This document shows positions 1-15,530 of a stretch of DNA of 64,000 nucleotides, piece by piece (position 1 is the first letter of the stretch; each line of letters begins with the position of its first letter). The DNA lies in assembly GCA_965153355.1 (NCBI GenBank), contig OZ231127.1, positions 88,846,001 through 88,910,000 of the forward strand. Reading direction: 5' to 3'. The notes beneath the pieces were generated by a model. It did not search any database, had not been told where the DNA came from, and saw only the letters and a program-made list of their open reading frames with translations. The stretch is from Flaccisagitta enflata (Eukaryota > Chaetognatha > Sagittoidea > Aphragmophora). The position numbers and the translations under genes are program-made.

Positions 1-950
1 CATTACTAGTCAAAAATGAACCATGTCTTTGAGCATGAAATACAGCTGAACTCTGCTAACTATGACAAAAAAAAAAACCGAACAACTTTTGAGAGAGCAA
101 AAAAGTATGAAGATGTTGACCAATTTGCATAAAATTTACAGTGAATGATAACCATAATCAAGACTATGTCTGGTTAAAATTTCATCAGAATCCGTTGAAA
201 ACTTTAGCCGTAATCACGTTTTTACTGAAGTCACCTCTTTTTTGGACTGCCAGAGATGACGTTTATCCTAAATCAAAATATTACCATTTTTAGTAAAATT
301 GGCATTGTGCAAAAAGTTTTGGGAGTTTTGTCATGATTTTTGAACTGTAGTCTGATGGTAATATTTACTAATACTAGGCAAAATTCGCATCTACTCAGAT
401 AAAGTCTAGTGGGGTAGATATTGGTTGATTGTAAGCTTGCTCAGGATAAGAAATATTCTGCTACCTGTTAGAATATTTTTGCAATTTGGGGGACTAAAAA
501 TGCTTCAATCTTCACAAAAATTTTACTGGAGATGAATCATATGTACAAAAGTTACCAGTTAAAAAATCATGATAATTGGTAAAAAACTCTGGCCTTAGCA
601 TCGATTTATATTTCAGATTTCATCTTCATTTACTTCATTCTAAAAACCACAAAAAAAGTTTTAGAAAACTTGCTGTTTCTGCTAAAATAATTGGAGTTTT
701 GTTATGAAATTTTTATCACAGTCTGCTACCACTGTGGTTTACTTCCACCTAAAATTTCATCAAAATCGGAGTAGATTTAGTATGTTTTTTTTAAGTTTGT
801 TTATTGATTCTTAGTAAATTCTTATGTGTGTACATTGAATTTCTGATCTTCTGACAAGCACTTTTGAAAAATCTATAATTCTCAAACTATTTAGAGCAGG
901 TCATTGATTTTTTCAGTGATGCTTAATGATACTAAAAAGTAACTTCAGTA
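1..950. other. AT-rich, no gene recognised
   Basis: Unique-looking AT-rich DNA with poly-A/T runs and no open frame or splice-flanked exon that I could support. Phrases such as aaaatttcagcac resemble parts of the foldback element at 1959-2728, so it may be an old related transposon. It should lie within a neurexin intron. Confidence 0.4.
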
Positions 951-1180
951 AAAATTTCAGCACACTGGGTTAATTTTCAAAGGATTTATGAGCAATAGAA
1001 GTAACTGTTCGTTTTTGTTTTTTGCCATAGTTAAAACAGATCCTGGTAGAAAGGAAATGCAAAATTGAATCTCGTCTAAGTCTATAAATGCGAAAGGATG
1101 GGCAGGGGCACCAATGCAGAAGCAGGTTTGACATTGGGGAGGCAAAATATTCTAAGAGCTTCAAAAATGTTCTCATAACC

Positions 1181-1290
1181 ATGATCATCATCATTATCAT
1201 CATCATTATCATCACCAGCATCGCCATCATGATAATCATCATCATTATCATCAATTCATCATCATCGTCATCATCGTCATCATCATCACG
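1181..1290. repeat. (ATC)n microsatellite
   Basis: Imperfect ATC/ATT and TCA triplets. Confidence 0.9.
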
Positions 1291-1639
1291 ATCATTTCTT
1301 TTTAGGAGCTTCAGATCTCATCAGACAACTAAATTATTCGTCAACTTCATCAACGTTTTTTTTCCACATGACACTCCTTTTTTCCATCCCCACAAGGACA
1401 TCACTAAACTTTATTAAAACAACACCGTTTCATAAGAGCAATAAAAAAAATGGTTTTTCGCTAACTAGTAGAGAAAAGTGGCAGCCCCTAGCCAAAGCAC
1501 AGAATTATACAGTACTTATTGACTACTTATAGACTTGCTTCGGCACACATAAAAAAAGACAATCCTCTTACAAAATCAAATGAAAACCCCATCTAAACGT
1601 CAAAGTAAAGACCAACCCCTGTCATGGAAGAAAAAGAAA

Positions 1640-1955
1640 GTTTACAATTTCCAAGGGAAGAGTTTAAGAAAGAGAAAGAGAAAAAAGACACAGAGAGAAA
1701 AAGAAAAGAATGAGAAAAAGAAAAAGAAAGAGAAAGTAAAAGAGGAAGATAAAGAGAGAAAAAAAGAGAAAGAGAAAGAGAAAAAGAATGAAAATGAGAA
1801 AGAAAGAAGTTAAAAAGAAAGAGAAAAGGAATGAGAAAAAGATAGAGAAAGAGAATGAGAAAAAAAAGAAAGAGAGAAAGGAAATGGAAAGAGATAAAGA
1901 AAGAGAAAGAGAAGGAGAAAGAAAGAGAGAAAGTATAAGAAAAAGAGGCAATAAA
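1640..1955. repeat. Purine-rich degenerate (AAAGAG)n tract
   Basis: Over 300 bp of almost pure A/G on the plus strand. The open frames across it are composition artefacts. It directly abuts the foldback element starting at 1959. Confidence 0.85.
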
Positions 1956-1958
1956 GAA

Positions 1959-2728
1959 TACCCTGTCTTCAAAAGCAACTGATACCAGCAAAAGATATAT
2001 TGTGTGAATACGATTCATATTTCAAAATTCAGGTTTTTTCTATCTGAAAGCATATTTACTGCGGTTTTTTCATGCAAAATTTCAGCACTTTTTTCCAACT
2101 GGTTTAGCCGCTACATCATTTTTAAATATACCCATATTTTCCACTAAATCTAGCAATTTCTACACAAAATAAAAGAGTTAGGCTTTAATAACTATATACA
2201 AATAGCCAAAAAAATTGATTAAGATTAATAAAACTTATCCCAATCTAGCATATTTTTATCACTGATATGAATTTTTGTCTTTGAGTGCATAATCATAAGA
2301 TATTCTAATCGGAAAAGATGAAAATCTTACATGGAGTATTGATGGAACATGAAAAAAAGTGAAAAACTAAACAAAAACGTTATGAATACAGCAAAATATT
2401 CTTTTTTTTTAAACCTGATGTAATCTCCTTCAAAAAATCTTTATTTTGAGACCAAACCCATCATTCTAGCTCAAAGCGTTTAAAAGTTACAGAGGTCTGA
2501 AGTGAAACACCTCCACTCATGTCTGAAAGGAAAAGCAGAAATACCTCAAATGGTGTTACACTTAAAATTGATGTACAGGCTAAACCAGTTGGGAAAAAGT
2601 GCTGAAATTTTGCATGAAAAAACCGCAGTAAATATGCTTTTAGGTAGAAAAAACCCAAATTTTGTAATATGAATCGTTTTCACACAAAACATCTTTTGCT
2701 GGTATCAGTTGCTTTTGAAGACAGGGTA
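1959..2728. mobile_element. Tc1/mariner-type foldback MITE, copy D1
   Basis: The element is bounded by TA at both ends (1959-1960, 2727-2728). Termini are CCCTGTCTTCAAAAGCAACT and its reverse complement, continuing as inverted arms of ~200 bp (shared GATACCAGCAAAAGAT and CATGCAAAATTTCAGCACT). The unpaired centre has no transposase frame. TA duplications fit Tc1/mariner mobilisation; superfamily is inferred. It shares termini and arms with 13935-15956. Confidence 0.8.
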
Positions 2729-3612
2729 AGTGGAAAATAGAAAAGTCGGTCACAGCGCCTTCTGTTGGAAATGAAGCCGCAGAGATGTGATAATGACGCA
2801 AATGAGGGAGGAGGGAAAAAAGGCAAAGGCAAAGGAAAGTGGAAAATGGTCGAATAAGAGAGAGTCACAGGCTCAGATGTATATCATCCCTTTTTGATCC
2901 CGGCACAGTGGTTCGTCATGCTACTTAAGTCAGACTCACTGAAACAATAGAGCTACTGAGGGAGGAAGGAAAAAAGGCAGGTAAAGGAAAATGGAAAATT
3001 GCCAAATGATAGAAACTGAAATAATGTCTAATGATTCTAAAATCTGATCATCACAATGAATCAGTGTTACAATGTGTAAGAATAATTCATATAGGTGGCC
3101 TGCCTTTTCACCAAAGCATCCTAATGAATACTTTGATACTTTCATTTAAATTCCATCAATTTACCCTCGACAAAATTGCCATTTACAACAGCAACAGACA
3201 GAAGTGGTGTATCTTGGCCTGATGAGAAATCTTGAAGAGCGCAAGAAAAGAAGATGGTTGCCGAAGAAGTAGAGCAGCAGACAAAAAAAATTCAGCTGAG
3301 AGCAAACAAAGAAAGGGACAAGAACAAGAATCATCACAAGGGCAAGAAAGGGAACAACCAGATGATTAAGGGATAAAAGATGGCAAGGCAAAGAGAAATG
3401 GGGAAAAAATAAGCAGGAAAAAAAGCGAAGTGATATGACAAAGGGAAAAAGAATGACGACATATTAGTAGGTGAAAATGAACAAAGAAATGGAGACAGGA
3501 AGGATGAATAAGATGAGAAAGTTAAGAGGAAAAAAGGTTGGAAGGATGTCAAAAGAATGGAGAAATGGAAAATGAATGAGATTGAGACAGACTTTCGGAC
3601 AGAAAGAGTGTG

Positions 3613-4035
<423 letters not shown>

Positions 4036-4384
4036 TGACAGTGACATAAACAGTTTGGGACAGAGAAAGAGACCGCGAAAGAGGCCGAGTCAGACAGAAA
4101 CAGAAAAAGATACAGATAGAGATGGAGATAGAAACAGAAAGAAAAAGACAGACAGACAGTTACAAAGAGAGAGACTAGATATTAAGAAGAAAGACAGATC
4201 CGTTTCAATAACAATAGAAATGGCGTGGGCGGGATTACAGCGGAAGTGAATGGGCAATTGAATGAAGAGAGAGAGAGCAAATTCAAGGAGAATCATGGAG
4301 AAAGGAGAGTAAGAATGACAGATGAAGGAATGGTTATAGAGAAGAGAAAGAAAACGACAAAGTGTTTTAAAAGGTAATCTTACA

Positions 4385-4577
4385 GAAGGAAATAGAAATG
4401 TAGGCACCAAAAAAACAAAAAGCTGAAATAACAAGACAGTGGCATATAAATTGACCGATGAGTCTAAGCTGTCGTGTTTTAAACGGAAGGAAAAAGAAAT
4501 GTAGGCACCAACAAAACGAAAAGCTGAAATAACAAGACAGTGGCATATAGATTGACCAATGAGCCTAAGCTGTTGTG
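4385..4577. repeat. ~102-bp tandem duplication
   Basis: 4385-4475 and 4487-4577 share ggaaatgtaggcacca... through attgacc.atgag.ctaagctgt with few differences. Confidence 0.8.
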
Positions 4578-4857
4578 TTCTGGTCAGATAAAGACAAGAC
4601 AAGACTACAGAAGGACCACGTAAAATGGTTTTAAGTAAAAGATAAGGGCAAGAAGCGATGGAAACAGAAAAAAAAAGTCTTTTTTGTTATCAGTTATTCT
4701 CATTTTTCTGAAGAAGTGGCGAACCCCAAGATAAGGATTAACGAAATAGATAAGTCCAATAAAAAGAAATGAGGTGAAACAAGGAGCAGTGGACCAGAGA
4801 AGGAGGATTTGTAAAAAAAGTTTAAAAAAGAAAGAGGAAATTGGCTATGGTTGTGGG

Positions 4858-5544
<687 letters not shown>

Positions 5545-5559
5545 ATTGTGGGTACAGAG

Positions 5560-6470
5560 CATGCAACGCACATTAAGTTGTGCATGATTGTAACTGATAC
5601 TATCAGTGATAGATGGCCAGACAGAAAGACAGACAGGGCAAAGGACAGAAATTTGGAGAGGGAGATAATTGAACAGATAAATGATCAAACAAGGATACGG
5701 ATGGACAGAGGACACAAGAAGATGGAAAAACTGACAGATTTGTACACATCTAAACAAAAGAGGTGGGAATAGAAAGAGAGAGAGCATAATGTGGAGCGAG
5801 CATCGAGTCTATTTTGGTGCTTGGTTGACTGGCGGTGGTTGCTTTGCGGCGTCGCGTTGCGGTTTTGAGGCCGGCGCCGGGTCATGTGTGGATAAGATTC
5901 TGCTTTCAATGAGGCAGAGAATTGAAGTGTTCTGGTTGAGGACCCATCAAGTGAAGGGAAAGCAAAGAAAGGAACAAGGAGAGGAAAAGCAGGGGAAGGA
6001 GGATGGGTGGAAGCAAAGTGAGTGGAGGAAAAGCAAGGAGAGGAAAAGCAAGGAAAGGGAAAGCAAGGGAGGGAAGATAGGCGGAAGCAAAGCAAGCAGA
6101 GGAAAAGCAAGAAGAGGGAAAGCAAGGAGTGGGAACGTAAGGAGAGGGAATGAAAGGGGGATGGCAAAAAGAGGAAGAGCAAAAGAGAAAGCAAGTAGAG
6201 AGAGAGTAAGGAGAAGAATAATAAGGACAGGGAAAGCGAGGAGAGAGATTACAAACAGAAGAAAGATAGGACAAGAGAGAGCAAGGAAAGGGAAAGCCAG
6301 TCGTTGGAAAAAGAGAATCTAAGGAAGGAAATGGAAAGGAAGATGGAAAGCAAATCAATGTCGGAGTACAAAGAAAATAACAATCTTTGTTAAAAGAAAA
6401 AAATTAAAAAGAGAGAGAGAAGAATTAGCTAAAAGATAAAAACCATTTTGCTGAATCAGTTTAAGAAGAA
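5560..6470. repeat. Purine-rich region with ~15-bp GGGAAAGCAAGGAGA-type repeats
   Basis: 5945-6320 consists of degenerate GGAAAAGCAAGGAGA units. A more GC-rich, CpG-containing patch at 5800-5935 has open frames on both strands, but no recognisable protein and no splice context. Confidence 0.6.
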
Positions 6471-6659
6471 GGAATAAACAGAAACTCTCAATAAAGGATG
6501 ATCCTGTTGAGATCCAATATCGCATCTTCAGTGAATGTTTGTCTGTCCCTAACAGGTGCCAGAGTTTTTAGCTTTCATTTATTCTTGTTGTTAGTCCATC
6601 TATGTTGTCCAAAGCCTATATTTTCATCATTGGTCTCATTGACTCTTGATATCATACTT

Positions 6660-7078
<419 letters not shown>

Positions 7079-7340
7079 ACCAAGAGACAGAAACAGTCCA
7101 CTAGACAGGCACAGAGACTGGCCAATTTGGACAAGTATTTTGATGGTATCAACTGATACATTTTTCTGCCTTCACATCCAACAAGGCCAGATAAAAGGCT
7201 ACCCCAGTTGCGTGCAGGTGGGCACAGCGATGTATGGCAAGGGACTTCAGGGACATCACGTGACGTCCCTGCTGTCGGGCTTGAAAGTCTGTCGGGCTTG
7301 AAAATGTGTTGTGAACAAATTTTGAAGGAAGGGAATAAAA

Positions 7341-7525
<185 letters not shown>

Positions 7526-7947
7526 GCTGACAAACAGACAATTAGACAGACAGACTGACAGATAAACACAACAGAAAAACTTATTTGAATCAAATCCTAT
7601 AGGGGAAATAATAAACGAGTTTGCAAAACGAAATGAAGCAAGGGCTTGATTGATATGTGATGATGATTAGTATGCTTTGCCCCCACCTACTATACAGTTT
7701 TTTTAGATACTTTTTTTGCACAATACATACAATTGTATGAATCAATTGAAAACAGATCTATTTGACAAAGAAATAACCATCTAGATGAGAATCACTCGTT
7801 TATTTGTTACTTTTTGACTAGTATTTGCTTAGAAAGTATAGAAATCAAAGCAAATCAGTGAAAAGGCTGTCGTGCTTAGATTTGCTGTCGTGCTTGGAAT
7901 TGGCTTTGAAGTCCCAAGGCTCTAAGCTGCCATACATCGCTGGGTAG

Positions 7948-8062
7948 GCAGGGGCCATATTTGAGGGGTGATAGACGGACCAACAGACGGGCCAATGGAT
8001 GGACCAATGAACGGACCAATGGACAGACCAACAGATGGACAAAGCGGGTTGTAGAGTAGCGT
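7948..8062 (-). mobile_element. Family A hairpin element, partial, reverse
   Basis: Contains GGGGCCATATTTGAGG, then a (GGACCAAYRGAC)n body and GGGTTGTAGAGT, matching other family-A copies in reverse orientation. The terminal hairpin is degraded. It lies in the neurexin intron next to exon 6. Confidence 0.6.
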
Positions 8063-8143
8063 AGCATGTGACTGAAATATAAACTGCATATGCAGGAAGT
8101 CACCATTCTCAACAATTGTTATGACTTTTTGGTCACCGTCACA

Positions 8144-8200
<57 letters not shown>
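8144..8200. repeat. (CT)n microsatellite
   Basis: Lies 16 nt past the neurexin exon 6 donor (GA sense in that transcript). Confidence 0.95.
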
Positions 8201-8215
8201 TTTATCTTTGCTTAC

Positions 8216-8336
8216 CTTCTCCGCATATTTTGGGAGAGCAGTCGCATTTATACCCTGGCGCCACGTCCACCACAATGCAGTCGCATCCATCGTCACAGGG
8301 CTCAGATCGCTCGCAAATATTCAGCTGACCAGCGTC
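8216..8336 (-). CDS. Nrx-1: Neurexin exon 6: EGF-like module A
   Basis: A 121-nt exon starting phase 0 (acceptor attctaatCAG) and ending phase 1 (GAAG/GTAAGC). It encodes DAGQLNICERSEPCDDGCDC, then IVVDVAPGYKCDCSPKICGE. Six or more closely spaced cysteines, with a YKCDC core, indicate an EGF-like repeat, which follows LNS1 in alpha-neurexins. It is divergent (an extra CxC). The preceding intron is 7.6 kb and filled with repeats. I found no convincing LNS2 exon further left, so the gene continues outside the window. Confidence 0.65.
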
Positions 8337-8883
8337 CTGATTAGAATTGAGGGAACATCCTAATGTTGCAATCTATTGAAAGAAGAACTGTGCTTCATTG
8401 TGTGTATGTTTAATTCAGAACCATTGTCAAGTGCTTCTCCACCTGTACATCATCGCAGTCATGCAAATATTTCTCTCTGACTCCTTTTAAAGGAATTCTG
8501 GTTTGTGACATAGTACAGCGAAAGTCATGTGAAATATGGCAGCAGATCCTCCATCCACAATTAAGTGTTTGATAATCGTTAGGAATCCTTATAAATACAA
8601 ATATTGGTCCTTGGGATCCGTTACTGTGATGCTACACTGTACATATTCCAACCAAATCTCTTAAAAATCATCTGAAACTGGCTTTGTTCCCGCTTTGCTC
8701 GGAAAGGATATCTTAGTTTTTCCTTGCCTTTTTTGGTTTAGGATCTACTTCAAAAGGATATCTTGTTTGCTTTTTACCTTTATTTCTTCACAATCTACTT
8801 CAAAATGATACCTTGGATGTTCCTTGCCTTTATTTCTTCATGATCTACCTTAAAATGAAATCTTAGTTGCTTTTCGCCTTTAT

Positions 8884-8960
8884 TAGTCGCGTGCACGCGA
8901 CTCTACATCTTGCTCTGTTTGCCCATTGGTAGGTCCCTCTGTCAGTCCGTCTTTCATAAT
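8884..8960 (+). mobile_element. Family A hairpin end, truncated
   Basis: TTAGTCGCGTGCACGCGACT is a perfect hairpin, followed by CTACATCTTGCTCTGTTTG and gtc/ggt repeats. The rest of the element is missing. Confidence 0.65.
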
Positions 8961-9021
8961 TCTAAATTTTGGACTTTTTTTGTTTCTTTAAGGTAAAATA
9001 ACAATTGATGTAAGGCAGAAA

Positions 9022-9150
9022 GGTTTGAAGGAAGGAAGAAAGAAAGGAAGGAAGGAAGGAAGGAAGGAAGGAAGGAAGGAAGGAAGGAAGGAAGGAAGGA
9101 AGGAAGGAAGGAAGAGAGAAAAGAAGGAAGGAAGAAAGGTAGTGAAGAAG
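9022..9150. repeat. (GGAA)n microsatellite
   Basis: Tetranucleotide array with minor interruptions. Confidence 0.95.
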
Positions 9151-9629
9151 GAAGGAATGAGGGAGGAAAGAAGCGAAGACAGGAGGAAGAAGGGAAGGAG
9201 TATGAGTATATGCAGTTGTGTGTGTAACTGCAAAACAGAGAACGCGACTGTTGGCCTGTTGGGCTTGTTTCTATACGATCTCCTCTAATTCTTTCTCAAG
9301 CATGTGTTATTACACAGTTACAGTCCACATGTACAGAGCGTGAACAGTGACAACGCTGCAACTTTGAGATATGCGACAGCGGTTTATGAGATGTTGGTGC
9401 CCAGGGAGCAAAAAAGGGGATAAAGAAGGTCATCTAATCTTACGCGGGAGACGCGGGAGATTTTCTCGTGTATATATGAAGGGACGGATTCATTTCTTGT
9501 GATATCATTTCATACAGTAAGTCTTAGTTATACTATGACCTTGCACATCTAAAAAAGAAACCAAAAAAAAACTCGGGCTAAACAATTGAGACCGATAACC
9601 AGAAAATGATGACTAGATTGTTTATTGAT

Positions 9630-9885
<256 letters not shown>

Positions 9886-10211
9886 CTGTATTTTTTTTTC
9901 TTATCGTCGGTCTGTGTGTTCCTCTGTCGGTCCGCCCGTCCATCCATCCATCCGTCCGTCCATATGTTAGGCCTGTGAAAAAAAAACGCGTTTCTCGGCT
10001 GTTTTTGGCCACGAAGAGATTCTACACTGAATCTAAATGATCGACAAACATGTTTTGATTACCTCCTTTACTACTCTGTCATTTCATCTGTCAGATCGTC
10101 CATCTGTCTCTCTATATATGTCACATATTCAATACATGTAGACACACAGTCCGGACGCATCGTTGCCTGGTCGGGCTTGTTGCATCAATTCTCACGCCCG
10201 AACGCCACTTT

Positions 10212-10422
10212 GGGCGTTTTTCTAGTGACGACCAAAAACGCGTTTGTTCCTGTGAAACGCGAGAACAGTGTGAACACATATTCAACAATTTCAACTGTCC
10301 CACAAGGGAGTGAGCAAAGTGAGTGAGTGAGGCAGTGAACGGAGCGAGTGAGCGGAGTGAGCATAGCGAGCGACCGAGTGGCCCGATCAAAACGCGATTG
10401 TCTCTGACTAGAAACGCCCCCC
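10212..10422 (+). mobile_element. PIF/Harbinger-like (Tourist) MITE, copy C1
   Basis: Starts GGGCGTTTTTCTAGTGACGA and ends TCTGACTAGAAACGCCCC, with a gagtgagcgaagtgag-type core and the family landmark gaacacatattcaa...tttcaactgtccca. The 3-bp flanks (TTT/TTG) have diverged. Confidence 0.75.
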
Positions 10423-10712
10423 TTGTCCTCGACTCCTCTTACATCATTGCCTCAGCCTATCCGAATGTTGTTTGACTTTGGGAGGCACCTTCCTCTTGTA
10501 ATTACCGACCCTTCATGTTTCATGTCATTCAGTCTCACATTTGTACATTTTTTTGTCCTGAGATTTAACCACAGCTAAGGAAATTGAATCAAATATAAAT
10601 CATTTCCTTGAGGCAGAAATTTTTTCTCCACAATCTTTGTTCTTAGTTCTCGCTCTTGGCTTAGATAAACACATCCACTTCCACACTCCCTCACACGGAG
10701 TCCCCCGCCACA

Positions 10713-10751
10713 CTCACACGTACACATACACACTTACACACACATACACAC

Positions 10752-10845
<94 letters not shown>

Positions 10846-10850
10846 ACACA
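10713..10850. repeat. (CA)n microsatellite
   Basis: Near-perfect from about 10753. Confidence 0.95.
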
Positions 10851-10916
10851 TTCCGATTCCATTAACTACAGTTTAGGTGTTGGATATTGTTCCACTTGTC
10901 ATATGCCGAAGACTAA

Positions 10917-11184
10917 GGGTGTGTTTCTAGTGAAGACAACAAACGCGTTTGTTCCCGTGAAACGCGATAACAGCGTGAACACATATTCAAGAATTTCAAC
11001 TGTCCCATGAGGGAGTGAGCGAAGTGATTGAGCGAGCCCGTGAACGGAGTGAGCAAGCGAAGCAAGCGTAGTGAAGCAGAGCGCTGCGGAGCGAGTGGCA
11101 GAGTGAGCGGTGCGAGCGAACGAACGTAGCAAGCGACAGAGTGGCCCTTTCAAAACGCGATTGTCTATGACTAGAAACGCCCCC
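10917..11184 (+). mobile_element. PIF/Harbinger-like MITE, copy C2
   Basis: GGGTGTGTTTCTAGTGAAGA and the reverse complement of ATGACTAGAAACGCCCCC form the terminal repeats; flanks are TAA and TTA. The interior has aacgcgtttgttcccgtgaa, the GAGCGAAG-type core and ggccctttcaaaacgcgatt. Confidence 0.8.
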
Positions 11185-11390
11185 TTACCCATTCACCATA
11201 TAAGGCATTTTCTTCCACGAGTCAGCTCTTCTTTTTTTTTAACAGTATCCCACACCATCGCCCCCCCCCCCCCTCTTTCTTGACTCACATCTAATCGTTT
11301 TTTTCCCCTTCTTCTTAATCATATCCTCTTTCCTTTCCTCCTTCTTACTCCCTTCGGCTTTTCTCTTTCCACTTTCCCTCCAAATTACGC

Positions 11391-11713
11391 CTGACAGAGT
11401 GCCTAAAAAAACCAAAATTGTAATTCACCTGGCAAAAATATTTTTCCTTTGCAAAAATGTTTTTTAATAAGCCATTATACAACTTTCAAAACAATCGGGA
11501 ACCATCTTTAGAGTGAGGTTTAAGTTTGCATTGAATCATCAGGCAAATTTTGTTTCTCTCATAAAGATCTTTGGAAACATCTAGAGGTCACCCTAAAGAT
11601 GGATCCTGATTGATTCAAAAATCGCGCAATGGCTCATTGTGAAGCATTTTCACATAAGAAAAATATTTTTACCAGGCGAAAAACTAATAAGGCTTTTCTG
11701 GGCACTCTGACAG
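11391..11713. mobile_element. Foldback MITE with ~130-bp arms
   Basis: Termini CTGACAGAGTGCC and GGGCACTCTGACAG. The arms pair nearly throughout (for example GCCATTATACAACTTT with the reverse complement of the right arm around 11610-11640), leaving a ~60-bp loop. No frame. Confidence 0.75.
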
Positions 11714-12216
11714 ACGTACTGTAGGGGTACATTTTATGCATGCCTAATATCGTTATTAGCTGCTTCCCTGTGGTGGTATTTCACGCTTATAATCAATCAC
11801 GCTTGATAATATTTAGCATGCTACGCATATTACACTGCATCCTTTCGTTCCCTTTTGCTATCCTTGGTTATAGATTCAGCCTGGCAATTGGTGGCTTTAA
11901 TGATATACGGATAATCTAATAACTGCATGATCCTACTCACTATCCATCCTAACTATACTAACTATCGTCCGTGCATATAATCATAACCTGTTCTATTTGC
12001 CTCTCTAGATGACAGACACTAATACTGAATTGACTCTAGCCTGGGCATAGAACTAATGACGATAAGCCCGCCGATGATACAGAATGCCAAGGACTCATGC
12101 ATTCACGTAAGTTGCTAATCCTCCCAGAATAGCCGCTTATACGTACTCCACAAGATTCATCTATCCCCCCACTCGCTCCCCTGCCCCTTTTCTCCAACTT
12201 CCCATTTTCCTCTCCA

Positions 12217-12261
<45 letters not shown>

Positions 12262-12880
12262 ACCCTTCACATTCTCCCACTCCTTTCTTCCCCCTTCATT
12301 CACATAATGACCTTTTCTGTGGAAATTTGGAATATTTCCAAGATAAATGGAGTTTCGTCGAAAATCACATCTATTGTGCACAGTGTAGCGGCATCACGGT
12401 ACACGCACAGACTGACACACTGACAGACGGTACACACACACACAGTGGCGCTCACAATGAAGTCGGCATTGCGTGCATGCCACTTCAAGACACAATCACA
12501 ATAAACGGAGTGAACGGTAGAGCGCAATTTGGTAACCTTCAACCTTAACAAACCCGCGAAAGGCGGATACTATTACTTAATTCGTTGCCAATATCTGAGG
12601 ATTTCCTTTTCTACTGACAAAATTTAAAATTCAAAATGTAAATTTATATCTATTCATATATTTATTTACTTAATCGTGAGTTTAAAATGAAAGTGTCAGG
12701 ACGGGATTGAAAGCGGCTCATTTCCTCAAAGAGTTTTTTAGCTGTAAAAGAATCTTAAATCAAAAAAGGCTGGCGGCAGAGAGAAGGAAAAAATAGAAGA
12801 TAGAAGCAGTCTGCTTTGTTACATTAAACGGCATTTTATCAACTCGTTTGAAAAAAGAGGAGAGAGAGTAGGAGAGAGTG
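11714..12880. other. Intronic DNA without recognised gene
   Basis: Mixed unique sequence with a (CT)n tract at 12219-12260. A stretch at 12330-12540 has open frames on both strands but matches no neurexin module and has no splice signals I trust. It lies in neurexin intron 5. Confidence 0.4.
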
Positions 12881-12881
12881 G

Positions 12882-13277
<396 letters not shown>

Positions 13278-14680
13278 TAGACAGACGGAGATTAAATGCG
13301 ATGCCAGCCAAAAGACAAATTCCTTGGAGGGAACTTTATCACATAATCTGTCGCGCTTTGACACTCATATCTACGCGCCAGATGTCTCCAGTGGATGCAC
13401 ATTGCAGTTTCTTTCTATGCCATTTATTTCTTTTGTAATCATTTTTTATCAAGTATTTCATTTCATAGATGAATATCAATTTCCATCACTACCTTATATC
13501 TATTTTGAAAATCGTAGCTTGATCTGCTTTATCTACTTTTTTAGATTATAGTTTAATCTTTACCATCTTCATTTGTAAACAAGGTCGAAGACACGGTTTA
13601 GGTTTAATTGCTCGCCGTTTACCAGAAAAAAATGCATTTACGGATGAGCTTGTATTATTAGAACGGACTGCATTAAAGAATGAATAGGCTTCTTGCTGCT
13701 CGTTTAACGTGCGGAATGACCGTGATTGAAGAATAGTAAGACGTCATCTCAGTAACACAAACACATTACAATATCTCATTAACATGCACTCAAACATGCT
13801 TCAATTCCATTCAAACAATCCTTCTCAAGGGGTTTTCGCATTGGGAAAATTATCAAGATATTACATAGGAAATATCTAGATAAAATCTCAATATTACGCC
13901 CAATGCGTCAACCCCTTCATTCGATCTTCATCGATACCCTGTCTTCAGAAGCAACTGCAACCAGCAAAAGATGTATTGTGTGAAAATTCTCCACATCACA
14001 TAATTTGGATTTACTCTATCTAATAGCATACTACTGACGGTTTTCTCATGCAAAATTTCAGCACTCCAAGTGAAGTAGTTCAGGTTCTACATTGTTTTAA
14101 AAATTACCCAAATTTACACCTAAAATGGCGATTTTTATGAAAAATAAAAGAGTTTAGTCTTTCAAATCTTATCAGAATTGAGTAGATATTAATTTGAAGT
14201 AGTTAAGTTGATCCCATTTTATGTTCTCATCATTAATAAATCTTTTCCCTGTCCATTTGTGTATCTCAAACTGGTAAAAGATAAATGTTCGGCAAGAAAA
14301 GTTTCTTGAACATGAAAAATCATAGAGAAAACATGAAAAAGCGTTACAAATGCAGCTTGAAATGTTTTTTTCTTGAACCTAAAATAATCATCTTCAAGAA
14401 ATCTTCAATTTGAGACCAATCCCAGAGTTCTAGCTAGAGCCTTGCGACGGAGCATTTCCGCCACGATTTTGACGCAATTTCGACGCGCCTCCTAATCGCC
14501 ATGCAACTTCCGTTTCCGGTTGGCGCTAAAACCGCGGTTTTCTGGTTACCATTTCCGGTTTTTTGGGGCACTTATCACTTGTTGCTTCTCATTTCTTTAA
14601 ATCCTTTATCATTGCAGTTGTTGATCCTATTTTGTACTGAATGGCACAATTGCAAATTATGCCACATCACGCTTTAGTTT

Positions 14681-14842
14681 TTAGTCGCGTGCAGGTGACT
14701 CTACAATCTGCTTTGTCCGTTGGTCGGTCGGTCACATTTTACCTTTTTTTGTGATTCTATTTTTTTTACCTCACTGCTTCTGCCCAAATGGTCTAGTGAC
14801 CTCAAATATGGCCCCTGCCCACCGTGTATCCGGCCTTGTTTT
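14681..14842 (+). mobile_element. Family A hairpin element
   Basis: TTAGTCGCGTGCAGGTGACT hairpin (one arm mutated), CTACAATCTGCTTTGTCCG, gtcggtcggtc, then CTGCCCAAATGGTCTAGTGA, CCTCAAATATGGCCCCTGCC and far end TGTATCCGGCCTTGTTTT. The far-end GCACGCGACT motif is deleted. Confidence 0.75.
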
Positions 14843-15048
14843 GATCATTGCTTCTTGAACACCGCGCCCAAATTGGGCTTGATTTTAAGTCACTTTCCCT
14901 GTTTTTGGCAATTTTGTCTATAGATTTTTCCATTTTCTTGTCAAGGGGATTGATTTTTTTTCTTTGAAATATGTACAACGTGATTTGGTTGGCACTATCA
15001 CATGCCGGCGTTTATTCTACGCAAAATCATCATGGGGAGCTAGATAGG

Positions 15049-15530
<482 letters not shown>

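Noticed and set aside
1534-1556. CTTGCTTCGGCACACATA resembles the 5' end of U6 snRNA
   Set aside because: Similarity ends after about 18 nt and the rest of U6 is absent; at best a tiny fragment, probably chance.
3165-3218. Possible neurexin exon 7 on the minus strand (54 nt, phase 1-1, reads QDTPLLSVAVVNGNFVE)
   Set aside because: Phases and splice sites fit exon 6, but the preceding ~60 residues of LNS2 are missing and the match to an LNS strand is too short to claim.
5800-5935. CpG-rich patch with open frames on both strands, tested as a neurexin LNS2 exon
   Set aside because: Translations show no laminin-G motifs, and splice phases do not match exon 6.
12330-12540. Cys-rich minus-strand frame considered as an EGF exon
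   Set aside because: Cysteines come from a (GT)n-like tract and spacing does not fit EGF; a better EGF exon is at 8216-8336.
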